Of a stretch of DNA of 64,000 nucleotides, positions 31,874 to 41,540 are shown piece by piece. The number at the start of each line of letters is the position of its first letter. The stretch's first letter is position 1. The notes beneath the pieces were generated by a model. That model ran no database searches and was not told the DNA's origin. It saw only the letters and a list, made by a program, of their open reading frames with translations. This DNA comes from Planctobacterium marinum (GTDB lineage: Bacteria; Pseudomonadota; Gammaproteobacteria; Enterobacterales; Alteromonadaceae): assembly GCF_020687805.1 (NCBI RefSeq), contig NZ_JAJEWQ010000011.1:7829-71828 (forward strand), given 5' to 3'. The translations under genes and the position numbers were made by a program.

Positions 31874-33298
31874 TCAGGTATTTTGTAACGCGACGGTATT
31901 TAACTCCTGTATGGCAATTGCGATATCAGCGTCTTCTGTTTGCCAGTTGCTCAATGCTGCGCGAATAATATGTTGTCCCTGCCATTGACCGGGGCTAAAG
32001 AATACCTTCCCACGGCGATTTATCTGATGCAGTATCTCGCTGCAACTGACCGATGCCAGGTGCTTCTCATCAGGTCGAAATAACACCACGTTCAGAGCGC
32101 AGGGATGAACCAACTGCCAATGGTTGCTGGCGTCCAGGTAATCAGCGAGAATCGCTGCCTGACGACAGTTTTTCTCCACCCAAAAGCGGATGCCGGCCTG
32201 ACCATAGGCCTTGATTGTCATCCAGACGGGTAATGCCCGAAATCGTCTGGAATTCTCTATGCCCAGCGACATAAAGTCAGGGGTGGTTGTTGATTGCACC
32301 AGATACGGGGCTGCCACATGACAACTTTCAACCAGCAAACGCTGATGGCGGGTAAAGAAAAAGCCGCAATCATAGGGAACGTTCAGCCACTTGTGCCCAT
32401 CAAGGGTAATGGAGTCTGCCAGTTCCAGGCCGTCACTGAGGTGCTTTTTAGCCGGTATGAGGCGGGCAAAAATTCCAAACGCAGCGTCCACATGAAGCCA
32501 GGCTGCATGGGCCTGACAAAGTCCCGCTATGGTTTGTAAATCGTCGAAACTGGTGCCGGTTACTGTGGCTGCACTGCTGATCACAATTTTACTGCGCGCC
32601 TGACTGTTATTCAGTTGCCGCTCGAGGTCTTTCGGGTTCATGGCTTCCGAATCCGGCAGCGTTTTTATATAGCGAACATTATCCTGGCCGAATCCTGCCA
32701 GCCCCAGGGTTTTTATCATACTGGCATGAGGGCAGGCACTGAAAATCTCGACATCAAGGTGCTTCATACCCTGTTTTGCGATGTCAATCTGCTGTTGCTC
32801 TCCGGCATATTGTCGGGCGGTGACAGCAGCCAGAAAGTTGGACGCAGTGGCACCTGTGGTGCACAGGCCGGTGAAACTATCGGGTAAATCAAACAGTGCC
32901 ACTAGCCATTTAATGGCTTGCTGCTCCACCTGCGTGGCAATGGAGTCGCCACCCTTTGACACATTCTGATCCAGCATTGCAACCAACCAGTCAGCATAGG
33001 TAGCTACCGGGGTTGCTCCACCGGTGACAAACCCCCAGTATCGCGGACCACGACTGCCGGACATCTGAGGGATCAATTCAGACTCAACCAGTTTTGCCGT
33101 GACTTCTGAACCCAATCCTTGTTCCGGAAGTGCCGTTTCTGGTAAATGCGGCGTCAGATTGGCCACGGGAAAGTGCTCAATATTTTGCAGAAAATGCAGC
33201 GACTGTTGCGCAAAGTGGCTGATAAGCTCCTGCCACTCAGTGTTATTGGGTGAGCAGAAAGTGTTGTTGGGTGTATTGTTGAGCATGGTGTTGATCAT
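31874..33298 (-). CDS. Group II PLP-dependent amino acid decarboxylase family protein
   Basis: 474 residues from ATG 33298, which has GGAGG 9 bp upstream. Fold-type I PLP enzyme: TGGATPVATYADWLVAMLDQN near the N-terminus, GLCTTGATASNFLA for cofactor phosphate binding, LHVDAAFGIFAR with the Asp that pairs with the pyridine nitrogen, and LDGHKWLNVPYDCG with the PLP lysine. This is the aromatic-L-amino-acid/glutamate decarboxylase family; the substrate cannot be fixed from sequence. A MocR-type regulator is divergent 147 bp away and very likely controls it. Confidence 0.86.
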   Translation of the reverse strand: MINTMLNNTPNNTFCSPNNTEWQELISHFAQQSLHFLQNIEHFPVANLTPHLPETALPEQGLGSEVTAKLVESELIPQMSGSRGPRYWGFVTGGATPVATYADWLVAMLDQNVSKGGDSIATQVEQQAIKWLVALFDLPDSFTGLCTTGATASNFLAAVTARQYAGEQQQIDIAKQGMKHLDVEIFSACPHASMIKTLGLAGFGQDNVRYIKTLPDSEAMNPKDLERQLNNSQARSKIVISSAATVTGTSFDDLQTIAGLCQAHAAWLHVDAAFGIFARLIPAKKHLSDGLELADSITLDGHKWLNVPYDCGFFFTRHQRLLVESCHVAAPYLVQSTTTPDFMSLGIENSRRFRALPVWMTIKAYGQAGIRFWVEKNCRQAAILADYLDASNHWQLVHPCALNVVLFRPDEKHLASVSCSEILHQINRRGKVFFSPGQWQGQHIIRAALSNWQTEDADIAIAIQELNTVALQNT

Positions 33299-33444
33299 GG
33301 TTTTTTGCCTCCGGTTGACGAGTACAGAGACTTTAAATGATTCAAAAATAGAGTACAGATACAAAAAATAACAAATAAAAGTATACAGATTGTGTTGTTA
33401 ACGATAGTTTTTGTCTAACGCTTAGTCTGTCTGTAAACGGGAAT

Positions 33445-34842
33445 ATGATTCAGTATAAAACACTAGCCAATCAGCTGATGGCAGAAATAGACAGCGGCTC
33501 AATGGTTGCCGGGCAACGGTTGTTGTCAGTGCGGGATTTTAGCCGTCAGCAACAAGTGAGTATGACAACGGCACTGAACTGCTACAACTTTCTGGTGGAA
33601 CGGGGTTATGCAAGCACGCGTCCACGGGCAGGTTATTTTGCGCAAAAACCGGTTCTGAATCTCAGAACAATCCCACTACAACAGTTTTCGCCTGAGCCTC
33701 AGGTTGCCGCTCAGCCTCCTCTGATTCACAGCCAACATCCGTTGGCGACAGCGCAGATGGCCGAATCTCTGCTGCCCCTGCAACAACTGGGCAATGCGGC
33801 CCGATCGGTTTTTAAACGAGCTCATGCACAGGGATTACATTATGGCGACAGCAATGGTCACCCTTTTTTGCATCGGGCATTGGCCGCTCATTACGCCGAA
33901 GCTGGTTTTACCCTCAATGCCGGCAATATTGTCATCGGAAATGGTTGCTTAGACAGTGTCCGGCTGGCCCTTGAAGTTACCACACAACCTGAGGACGTAG
34001 TGGTGGTCGCGTCGCCGTGTTTTAATGGTCTGCTGGATATTTTGCGTAGTATGAACAGACGAATTCTGGAAATTCCCAGTACGCGTCAGGGCATAGACTT
34101 AGTGTATCTGGAAGATATTATTCGCTCGGGCAGTGCCGCTGCACTGTTACTCACCGCCAACTTTCAGAATCCGCTGGGGCATCAGTTTAGCAATGCTCAC
34201 AAAGCCGCAATTGCTGAACTGGCCAATCGCTATCAGTTTCCGGTGATTGAGGATGATGTCTACCAGGAATTGAGTTTTAACGGCGTGTTACCCCTACCAA
34301 TTAAACATTGGGATACTGACGGCAATGTGTTGTGGTGCAGTTCCTTCTCCAAAACACTGTGCGCCAGTTATCGGCTTGGCTGGTGTGAGCCGGGGCGATT
34401 TTATCCATTGTTTGCCGCCCGGCGGCGGGCAGAATCTATGGGGGTGAACATGCCACTACAAGCCATCCTGGCGGATTTTATTGCCAGTGGCAATTATCGA
34501 AAACACATCAGGAAATTGTTGCCTCTGCTGAGTCAGCAGGTACGTGATTACCGCCACTATTTGCTTACCAATACCCGGGACGATCTGGCGGTGTCTGAGC
34601 CTCAGGGGGGCATGGTGTTGTGGTGCCAGGTTCCCCGGTTGAACAGCGAGCAACTGGCGGCAGATTTAGATACTGAGCAGGTTGCCATCAGACCTGGCAA
34701 TCTGTTTTCTTCTCGCCATTATTATCATGATTATTTCCGCATAAATTGCGGTTGGCCACTTGATGACGAGCGAAAGCGCGAGCTGGATATATTGCTGCAA
34801 AAGATTGAAAGAAATCGCACTGGTGAGGTTGAAACAGCGTAA
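33445..34842 (+). CDS. MocR-type (GntR plus aminotransferase) transcriptional regulator
   Basis: 465 residues: N-terminal GntR winged helix (about 1-68, VRDFSRQQQVSMTTALNCYNFLVERGY) joined to a fold-type I aminotransferase-like domain (about 95-455) with SSFSKTLCASYRLGW carrying the PLP-binding lysine. MocR proteins sense PLP or amino-acid adducts. It is divergent from the PLP decarboxylase gene, so that gene and an amino acid signal are its likely target and ligand. Confidence 0.9.
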   Translation: MIQYKTLANQLMAEIDSGSMVAGQRLLSVRDFSRQQQVSMTTALNCYNFLVERGYASTRPRAGYFAQKPVLNLRTIPLQQFSPEPQVAAQPPLIHSQHPLATAQMAESLLPLQQLGNAARSVFKRAHAQGLHYGDSNGHPFLHRALAAHYAEAGFTLNAGNIVIGNGCLDSVRLALEVTTQPEDVVVVASPCFNGLLDILRSMNRRILEIPSTRQGIDLVYLEDIIRSGSAAALLLTANFQNPLGHQFSNAHKAAIAELANRYQFPVIEDDVYQELSFNGVLPLPIKHWDTDGNVLWCSSFSKTLCASYRLGWCEPGRFYPLFAARRRAESMGVNMPLQAILADFIASGNYRKHIRKLLPLLSQQVRDYRHYLLTNTRDDLAVSEPQGGMVLWCQVPRLNSEQLAADLDTEQVAIRPGNLFSSRHYYHDYFRINCGWPLDDERKRELDILLQKIERNRTGEVETA

Positions 34843-34868
34843 CAGCAGTGTCAGGGATTGAAAATGTA

Positions 34869-34889
34869 GCCCGGTGAACGGAGCCGGGC
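34869..34889. terminator. hairpin between MocR regulator and DUF6702 gene
   Basis: GCCCGG (34869-34874) and CCGGGC (34884-34889) form a 6-bp GC stem between two convergent genes; no strong T run. Confidence 0.5.
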
Positions 34890-34915
34890 CACTAAAATGA
34901 CAATCAGCGTCAGCT

Positions 34916-35416
34916 TTAAGGAAACTCTACTTCCAGCAGCTTACCGGATTCACGGAAGGTCAGGGTTTTCAGGCTTTTGTTGCCATTGATGTTACCTTCG
35001 ATGTTTACCGTATTGATTTGCTCAGACCAGATATCCTGCAGGGCACTGTGTTTCACAGAGATTTTGTTTACCGAGTCTGGTAATGGATAATCCTGATAAA
35101 CCCACAGGAATTTACCGTCAATTTCGTAGCCAACCTGATTCAGGGTAACCGTTTTTTCGTCCAGCACCAGCTGAAAGCGTTCAACTACGTAGTCGGCAAA
35201 TGTTTGCTGGGTTTTGGGATTGCTCAGAATATCCGCGCTACCATCACCCATGACACTGACGGCGTGCTCAGCATCATGCAGGTAAAAACGATGCATCACT
35301 TCCAGATTTCTGCTGTTTTCGTTGAATAAAACCGTTGTAATTGCGGATTTAATCTGATGAGCGAAAGAGGGCGCCGTAAAGGCGCCCAGCATTAATAAGA
35401 CGATAAGAATGCGCAT
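34916..35416 (-). CDS. DUF6702 family exported protein
   Basis: 166 residues with a signal peptide (MRILIVLLMLGAFTAPSFA, cleaved before HQIKSAITT). The HQ..S.T...N...LEVMHRFYLHDAEHAV opening is typical of DUF6702, small periplasmic proteins often encoded next to M1-type peptidases. Function unknown. It follows the M1 peptidase gene after 16 bp, so the two are co-transcribed and probably act together. Confidence 0.8.
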   Translation of the reverse strand: MRILIVLLMLGAFTAPSFAHQIKSAITTVLFNENSRNLEVMHRFYLHDAEHAVSVMGDGSADILSNPKTQQTFADYVVERFQLVLDEKTVTLNQVGYEIDGKFLWVYQDYPLPDSVNKISVKHSALQDIWSEQINTVNIEGNINGNKSLKTLTFRESGKLLEVEFP

Positions 35417-35432
35417 TGCTTAGTGCAACTCC

Positions 35433-37889
35433 TCATTGCTCGTCTTTGTTGTCTTCGTCATCGTCTGTCTTCAGCTCGGTTTTGATATCCTGCATGATAT
35501 CGCGACGGGCGTTACCGGTGCGTGCCTTGGCTTTGTAGGCTTCGATACGCGATTCGATGATCTTACGCGGGTAATGGTTATTGGTGACATCCACATCGGC
35601 AGTTTCCCAGCGCGGATCGACTTCAACACTTACCAGTTCTTTGTCTTTTGGTGTCACCAGCAGTTTCTCAACATGCTTAGGACTGCGACGCCAGATTTCA
35701 GCAGGGTAGTAATGGCGCTCTTTGCTGCCATCCGCAAAGGTGGCTTCAATGATGATAGGCATAACCAGGCCACCGATGTTGCTGAATTCCATAACATAGT
35801 AATTCTGATCTTCGCTGACGGCGCGCTCAAATGCAGTGCGCTCCCAGTCTTCCAGTCCATCCAGGAATTTCTTGTAGGCATTGCGTTCTTTGTTGGTAAC
35901 GGTCCAGCGGTCATTTTCATCATAGAAGTCACGTACATCCGGGTTGCGTTCTACCCAGGTTTTGCCTTCCTGCATGTTGCGCTCTACGGTTACCGGCATT
36001 GGCTTGTCTGACTCTTCCTGGCGATCGCGATCAAAATCGATATCCGGATCTTCGGTGTCGATGCGCAGTTTAGAGACTTTATCGATAGAGATATCTACGT
36101 GGTCTGTGCTGTAAAACCAGCCGCGCCAGAACCAGTCCAGATCAACCCCGCTGGCTTCTTCTAAAGTGCGGAAAAAATCGGAAGGGGTAGGACGCTTGAA
36201 CTTCCAGCGCTGCGCGTATTCGCGCAAAGCGAAGTCAAACAATTCACGGCCCAAAATGGTTTCCCGCAGAATTTTATAGGCGGCAGCAGGTTTTGTGTAG
36301 GCGTTAGGACCAAACTTAAGGATGCTGTCTGATTGCGTCATGATCGGTACCTGCACCGAACTTTTCATATAGCCGGTAATATCTCTGGGTTCAACACCCC
36401 AAGGAATATCCGGATCCCATTCCTGGCCGGCAACCCCGTCGAGGAAGCTGTTAATACCTTCATCCATCCAGGTCCACTGACGCTCGTCGCTGTTGACCAC
36501 CATCGGGAAGTAAATGTGACCGATTTCGTGAATTACTACGCCAATCAAAAAGCGCTTTTCAGCGAGGGTATAGGTACGGGAACCATCATCCTGCAACGTC
36601 GTACGTGGACCATTGAAGGTGATCATGGGGTATTCCATGCCACCTACAGGACCATTTACCGACTGTGCAGTAGGGTAAGGATAATCAAAAGAAAAGCGCG
36701 AGTAGACTTCCATGGTGTGTACTACCGATTCTGTGGAGTACTTTTTCCACAGATCGCCACCTTCTTTAGGATAGAATGACATGGCCATGACGAAAGGCTG
36801 CTCTTCGCCGCCCTGCTCATAACCTTTAGCGTCCCACATAAATTTACGCGAGGTAGCCCAGGCAAAATCTCTGACGTTTTCGGCTTTAAAGCGCCATGTT
36901 TTGCTGTCATCAGTGCCTGCTTTTTCGTTTTCAAGTGCTTCTTCGGCGGTAACTACAAATACCGGGCGCTCAGCGCTTTCAGCTTCCTTCAGACGCTCTC
37001 TTTGTTCTTTCGTCAATACGTCCTTCGGGTTTTGCAGTACACCGGTAGACGAGACTATGTGGTCGGCAGGCACGGTCATCTCGACTTCGTAATCACCAAA
37101 TTCCAGGGTGAACTCGCCGCGACCCAGAAACTCTTTGTTGGTCCAGGCTTCGTAGTCGGTGTAGGCGGCTAAGCGCGGGAACCACTGGGCAAACAGGAAG
37201 ATGTCGTTACCACCTTCGCGCTCATCATCCGGGAAGTGCTCGTAGCCAGAACGGGCTGATACGGCGTTTTCTTCCAGAACATTAAAGGCAAAGTTCAATG
37301 AAAACGCAGTGCTTTGGCCTGGCTTTAACGGCTGATTCAAATCCACCCGCATCAGTGTGCCAACAATGGTGTGCTTCAGCGGGTTGCCGTTGCCATCTTT
37401 AACATTGCTGATATCAAAACCCAGTGGCGTGTCAGCGAATGCCTGCTCCTGACGCAGGAAGTCCAGAGTCATTTTCGCTGGTGCTGAATCCGTAGCTGAG
37501 TTGGTTACCGGGCCACGGGTGCCCATGCCACCGAAAGTCTGTGTCATACGGGCCATGGAATCGTCTTTAAAACGGTTCTGATCCAGATAAACCCACAGGT
37601 ATTTCAGCGTATCAGGTGAATTGTTGGTATAGACAATGTCTTCGGTGGCCGTAACCCGACGCTTGTCCTCGTCCAGCGATGCGCTGATTTTATAATCGAC
37701 TTTTTGCTGCCAATATTGATGGCCCGGCTCACCGGCGGCATTACGGTATACATTGGGTGTCGGTAACGATTCGTCCAGTTGTCTGAACTTGTCTTCAAAG
37801 TCACCTTTTGTTTGTTTGATGGCTGCGTGGGCAGCACTGAAACTTAGCATCATCGACGAAGCGATGACGAGCAGAGTGCGTCTGTTCAT
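35433..37889 (-). CDS. Exported M1 family zinc metallopeptidase
   Basis: 818 residues from ATG 37889, which has AGGAA upstream and starts a clear signal peptide (MNRRTLLVIASSMMLSFSAAHA). The longer frame upstream has no such features. The gluzincin site is VVIHEIGHIYFP followed 18 residues later by the glutamate in WMDEGINSFLDG, and GGMEYPMITF resembles the GAMEN exopeptidase loop with a substitution. The N-terminal third is the usual beta domain. It should act on peptides in the periplasm. Divergent from proB. Confidence 0.9.
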   Translation of the reverse strand: MNRRTLLVIASSMMLSFSAAHAAIKQTKGDFEDKFRQLDESLPTPNVYRNAAGEPGHQYWQQKVDYKISASLDEDKRRVTATEDIVYTNNSPDTLKYLWVYLDQNRFKDDSMARMTQTFGGMGTRGPVTNSATDSAPAKMTLDFLRQEQAFADTPLGFDISNVKDGNGNPLKHTIVGTLMRVDLNQPLKPGQSTAFSLNFAFNVLEENAVSARSGYEHFPDDEREGGNDIFLFAQWFPRLAAYTDYEAWTNKEFLGRGEFTLEFGDYEVEMTVPADHIVSSTGVLQNPKDVLTKEQRERLKEAESAERPVFVVTAEEALENEKAGTDDSKTWRFKAENVRDFAWATSRKFMWDAKGYEQGGEEQPFVMAMSFYPKEGGDLWKKYSTESVVHTMEVYSRFSFDYPYPTAQSVNGPVGGMEYPMITFNGPRTTLQDDGSRTYTLAEKRFLIGVVIHEIGHIYFPMVVNSDERQWTWMDEGINSFLDGVAGQEWDPDIPWGVEPRDITGYMKSSVQVPIMTQSDSILKFGPNAYTKPAAAYKILRETILGRELFDFALREYAQRWKFKRPTPSDFFRTLEEASGVDLDWFWRGWFYSTDHVDISIDKVSKLRIDTEDPDIDFDRDRQEESDKPMPVTVERNMQEGKTWVERNPDVRDFYDENDRWTVTNKERNAYKKFLDGLEDWERTAFERAVSEDQNYYVMEFSNIGGLVMPIIIEATFADGSKERHYYPAEIWRRSPKHVEKLLVTPKDKELVSVEVDPRWETADVDVTNNHYPRKIIESRIEAYKAKARTGNARRDIMQDIKTELKTDDDEDNKDEQ

Positions 37890-38143
37890 TAGATGTTCCT
37901 GGCGGGTTCTTGTCGTTAGTTTATTTATCGCTGTTAGGTTATAACATAAGTGGCTCGCCATTGTCATCGTACCTGCGCAGATAAGCGGGGCGGATAGCGC
38001 CAGAGAAACTTGCCAGTTACATTTCTCTGTATTTTTCAAATTAAGCATCGCTAATAACCAAATAGCCTTGTACAAAAGCGGGTTTTTTGCCAATCTCGCG
38101 GGTTCGATAATTTCTTTAATTTTCCGGATTCAAAGAGAGCGAT

Positions 38144-39250
38144 ATGGCGGAGTTTCAGTGGCAAAGAGCCGTAATTAAAATAGGTAGTGCATTAATCGCA
38201 CCTGATGGTCAGCGTTGTAGTGCTCAGTATCTGTTAGCAATCGCTAAATTTATCACTGAAAGTCGACTTCAGGGTAAAGAAGTGGTGCTGGTATCATCCG
38301 GTAGTGTCGCCGCCGGGCGCAGCCAGGTGCCGGTGACTCATCTGCCCACGATTGCGGAAAAGCAGGCTATGGCGGCCATTGGGCAGTCGCAGATGATGGC
38401 TAACTGGGCGCGCTTTTTTGATTTTCCCTGTGCTCAGATTTTGCTGACTTATGACGATCTGCGGGATCGCACCCGGTATGTTAATATCAAAAACACCCTT
38501 CGGGAATTGTTAAAACATCAGGCTCTGCCCATAGTGAACGAGAACGACAGTGTCGCTGTCAATGAAATTAAAGTGGGAGACAATGACAACCTGGCGGCCT
38601 ATACCGCACTGGTGGCTCAGGCCGATACCCTGATAGTCTGTTCTGACATTGATGGTCTTTTTGACGCGGATCCACGTAAGAACCCACAAGCCAAACTGAT
38701 CCCGGAAGTGCTGGCTATTACTCCGGAGATCCACGCGCTGGCTGGTGGCGCAGGCAGCAAAGTAGGCACCGGTGGCATGGTGACCAAATTGCAGGCGGCT
38801 GAGAAGTGTGCTCAAAGTGGTATTCAGACCTTGATTGTCAACGGACGAAAAACAGAGGTATTCGACGCATTGCTCAAAGGGCAATGCCCAGGCACCTTGT
38901 TTCGGGCGGGCGCATCCCCTGAAGGCGCGCGGGCACAATGGTTGCGCCACACCTTATCGACAAAAGGTGATATCGAAGTGGATGCCGGTGCGGCGAATGC
39001 ACTGTTGCATAAAGGGGCATCCCTGTTACCGTCAGGCATTATCTCTGTGGCGGGCAAGTTTAGCTCAGGCGAAGCGGTGCAGGTAACACATAACGGAAAG
39101 CCCATCGCCAAAGGGTTGGCGCTATACAGTGCGGACGATTTGAGGCTGATAGCCGGGCAAAAGAGTCAACAAATTGAAGCCATTTTAGGCTATACACTGA
39201 ATGAAGCGGCGATCCATCGCGATGATTTAATTCTTTCACGTAACAACTAA
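38144..39250 (+). CDS. proB: Glutamate 5-kinase
   Basis: 368 residues, first step of proline synthesis: ATP-dependent phosphorylation of glutamate at the gamma-carboxylate. The amino acid kinase domain (about 5-255) shows VIKIGSALIAPDGQR, VSSGSVAAGRSQ, NENDSVAVNEIKVGDND and GTGGMVTKLQAAEKC; a PUA domain follows (about 275-365). In this family the PUA domain modulates feedback inhibition by proline. It is 12 bp upstream of proA, an operon. GAGAG precedes the ATG. Confidence 0.96.
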   Translation: MAEFQWQRAVIKIGSALIAPDGQRCSAQYLLAIAKFITESRLQGKEVVLVSSGSVAAGRSQVPVTHLPTIAEKQAMAAIGQSQMMANWARFFDFPCAQILLTYDDLRDRTRYVNIKNTLRELLKHQALPIVNENDSVAVNEIKVGDNDNLAAYTALVAQADTLIVCSDIDGLFDADPRKNPQAKLIPEVLAITPEIHALAGGAGSKVGTGGMVTKLQAAEKCAQSGIQTLIVNGRKTEVFDALLKGQCPGTLFRAGASPEGARAQWLRHTLSTKGDIEVDAGAANALLHKGASLLPSGIISVAGKFSSGEAVQVTHNGKPIAKGLALYSADDLRLIAGQKSQQIEAILGYTLNEAAIHRDDLILSRNN

Positions 39251-39262
39251 TTCAGGTGAAAC

Positions 39263-40513
39263 ATGACATTTTCTGTATCTGAGGCTGCGAAAGCGGCAAA
39301 ACTGGCAGCCAGAAGCACTGCCAAATTAACCGATAAACAAAAAGCCGCCGCGTTACATGCTATAGCAGCGCAAATTCTTAGCAGTGAAGACGCGATAATA
39401 AAAGCTAACAAACTGGACCTGGAGCAAGGTGAAGCCAATGGCCTGAGTGCAGCGATGCTGGATCGCCTGGCGCTGGATTCGTCGCGTCTGCAAAACATCG
39501 CCAATGCGGTAAAAGATATTGCCGACCAGCCCGACCCGGTGGGCAGTACCAGTGGCTCTCATAAATTACCGTCGGGCATTGAAGTCAGTAAAATGCGTAT
39601 TCCACTGGGGGTGATCGCCATGGTGTATGAATCCCGTCCAAACGTGACCATTGATGCTGCTGCCTTGTGCTTTAAAGCCGGAAATGCGGTTATTTTACGC
39701 GGTGGTAAAGAGGCGCTGAATTCTAATCTGGCATTAGCTGCCTGTATCCATCAGGCCTTTGCTGAGCAGGGTATTGATGCCGCGGCGGTGACGGTGATAC
39801 CGGATCCGGACAGAGCCATTATGAGTGAGTTGCTGACCTTAAGCGACGACATTGATCTGGTGATCCCTCGTGGTGGTGAAGGCCTGATACGCTTTGTTAC
39901 CGACAATAGTCGTATTCCCGTGATTCAGCATTTTAAAGGGGTATGTCACCTTTATGTGGATGTTGCTGCTGATTTGCACAAAGCCATTAGCATTCTGGAA
40001 AATGGTAAGACCCAACGCACCGGTGTCTGTAATGCCCTGGAAACTTTGCTGGTACACAAGGATATCGCCAGTGAGTTCATGCCACAGGTAGCGACTTTGT
40101 TTAAACAGCACGGTGTGACAGTGCACGCCTGTCCAGCTTCGATGGCATATTTTGCAGAGGCAACTGCCGCCACGGAGGAAGACTGGCACGCTGAATACCT
40201 GGCGCTGGAAATAGCGGTGAAGATTGTCGATGATTTTGACGGCGCGGTGGAGCATATCGCCAACTATGGCTCTGGTCATACCGAAGTTATCGTGACTCAG
40301 GATATCAGTACTGCAAAGCGCTTTACCCGTGAAATTAATTCATCGGTGGTGATGGTAAATGCTTCTTCGCGTTTTTCTGACGGAGGAGAACTGGGGCTTG
40401 GCGCAGAAATTGGCATATCCACCAGTAAACTTCACGCTTACGGACCTATGGGGGCTGAATCCCTGACCACAGAAAAGTTTGTGGTTATGGGAGACGGGGA
40501 AATTCGCTCCTGA
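39263..40513 (+). CDS. proA: Glutamate-5-semialdehyde dehydrogenase
   Basis: 416 residues, second step of proline synthesis: NADPH-dependent reduction of gamma-glutamyl phosphate to the semialdehyde. The aldehyde dehydrogenase fold is shown by IPLGVIAMVYESRPNVTIDAAALC, the LRGGKEALNSN segment and the KTQRTGVCNALETLL stretch containing the catalytic cysteine; it ends in the conserved GPMGAESLTTEKFVV. Length is normal. Co-transcribed with proB. Confidence 0.96.
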   Translation: MTFSVSEAAKAAKLAARSTAKLTDKQKAAALHAIAAQILSSEDAIIKANKLDLEQGEANGLSAAMLDRLALDSSRLQNIANAVKDIADQPDPVGSTSGSHKLPSGIEVSKMRIPLGVIAMVYESRPNVTIDAAALCFKAGNAVILRGGKEALNSNLALAACIHQAFAEQGIDAAAVTVIPDPDRAIMSELLTLSDDIDLVIPRGGEGLIRFVTDNSRIPVIQHFKGVCHLYVDVAADLHKAISILENGKTQRTGVCNALETLLVHKDIASEFMPQVATLFKQHGVTVHACPASMAYFAEATAATEEDWHAEYLALEIAVKIVDDFDGAVEHIANYGSGHTEVIVTQDISTAKRFTREINSSVVMVNASSRFSDGGELGLGAEIGISTSKLHAYGPMGAESLTTEKFVVMGDGEIRS

Positions 40514-40577
40514 CCATTTTTTGCCTGTGACACTGTAGATTCAAATAATACAGTTCTGTTTTGCAAGGAAACTGCAA

Positions 40578-41504
40578 ATGTCTAATGGATTATTGTTTTG
40601 TTTGTGTGCCCTGATTTGGGGCACCACCTGGTACGCTATTACCTTCCAGCATTCTGAAATGGCGCTGATCTATTCGGTGGGGATACGCTTTTTTCTGGCC
40701 GCCTTAATGCTGGGGCTTTGGTGTTTGTGGCACCGGTTGTCTTTGCGCTTTGGCTGGCAGGCTCACTTAAAAATGTTGGCGGTGGGGTTTAGTTTATACA
40801 CCCTGGACTATGTGTTTTTGTATCTGGCACAACAATATATTGTCAGTGCTTTGTTGGCAGTGCTGAGCGCCAGCGTGGTGTATTTTACCGTGTTTTTACG
40901 CCGTGTTATGTTGGGCAAGGCAATACGCAGCGAAGTTCTGATCGGAGCTGGCATCAGTGTGATTGGCTTGTATTTGTTGTTTGCGCCGCAACTCAGTGGC
41001 GTCAATACTGGCACGGCATTGCAGACCGGATTGATTTTGGCGGCCATATCCTTTTTCTTTGCGGCGGTCGGTAATGTGATTTCTGAAAATGCCTTGTCGG
41101 AAGATGTGCCCGTGGTGCAGTTTAATTTTGGTGCCATGAGTTACAGTCTGATATTTACCTTCGGTTACGGTTTTTTCAGCAACGCGCCATTTGTACTGCC
41201 AACTTCAGCGGATTACTGGGTTTCGCTGCTGTATCTGGCTTTGTTTGGTTCCGTACTGGCGTTTGGTGCTTACATGAAACTGGTGAAGCATCTTGGCGCG
41301 GATAAATCGTCAAATGTGATATTAGTTTATCCAGTGGTTGCACTGCTGGTATCCACCTTATTTGAAGGTTATCAATGGACCCTTTTGGGGTTGGTGGGTG
41401 TGCTGGCTATTATGCTGGGCAATGCCATTGCCATGGATAAAATAACCCTGCATGGGCTTGTGCGCTCCTGGCGCACCTTAAAATTATCCATGGCAAGAAA
41501 GTAA
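40578..41504 (+). CDS. EamA/DMT superfamily transporter
   Basis: 308 residues, ten predicted membrane helices in two EamA repeats (about 5-135 and 150-290), beginning with the typical LFCLCALIWGTTWYAITFQ. Probably exports or imports a small metabolite; not close enough to a known member to name the substrate. It follows proA after 64 bp and could be co-transcribed, but the link to proline is not established. A hairpin separates it from the convergent chemoreceptor gene. Confidence 0.82.
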   Translation: MSNGLLFCLCALIWGTTWYAITFQHSEMALIYSVGIRFFLAALMLGLWCLWHRLSLRFGWQAHLKMLAVGFSLYTLDYVFLYLAQQYIVSALLAVLSASVVYFTVFLRRVMLGKAIRSEVLIGAGISVIGLYLLFAPQLSGVNTGTALQTGLILAAISFFFAAVGNVISENALSEDVPVVQFNFGAMSYSLIFTFGYGFFSNAPFVLPTSADYWVSLLYLALFGSVLAFGAYMKLVKHLGADKSSNVILVYPVVALLVSTLFEGYQWTLLGLVGVLAIMLGNAIAMDKITLHGLVRSWRTLKLSMARK

Positions 41505-41516
41505 CAGTGTACAGCG

Positions 41517-41539
41517 GGCTTCGTTTCAGAAACGAGGCC
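41517..41539. terminator. hairpin terminator between EamA and chemoreceptor genes
   Basis: GGCTTCGTTT (41517-41526) and AAACGAGGCC (41530-41539) form a 10-bp stem with one wobble pair and a CAG loop between two convergent genes. Confidence 0.65.
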
Positions 41540-41540
41540 G

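Noticed and set aside
31711-31968. 85-residue plus-strand ORF in the 340-bp gap
   Set aside because: Runs antisense into the decarboxylase gene, no ribosome-binding site, no recognised motif; the inverted repeat inside it fits a terminator better.
37890-38093. 68-residue extension of the M1 peptidase
   Set aside because: The downstream ATG at 37889 has a ribosome-binding site and begins a clear signal peptide; the extension would bury it.
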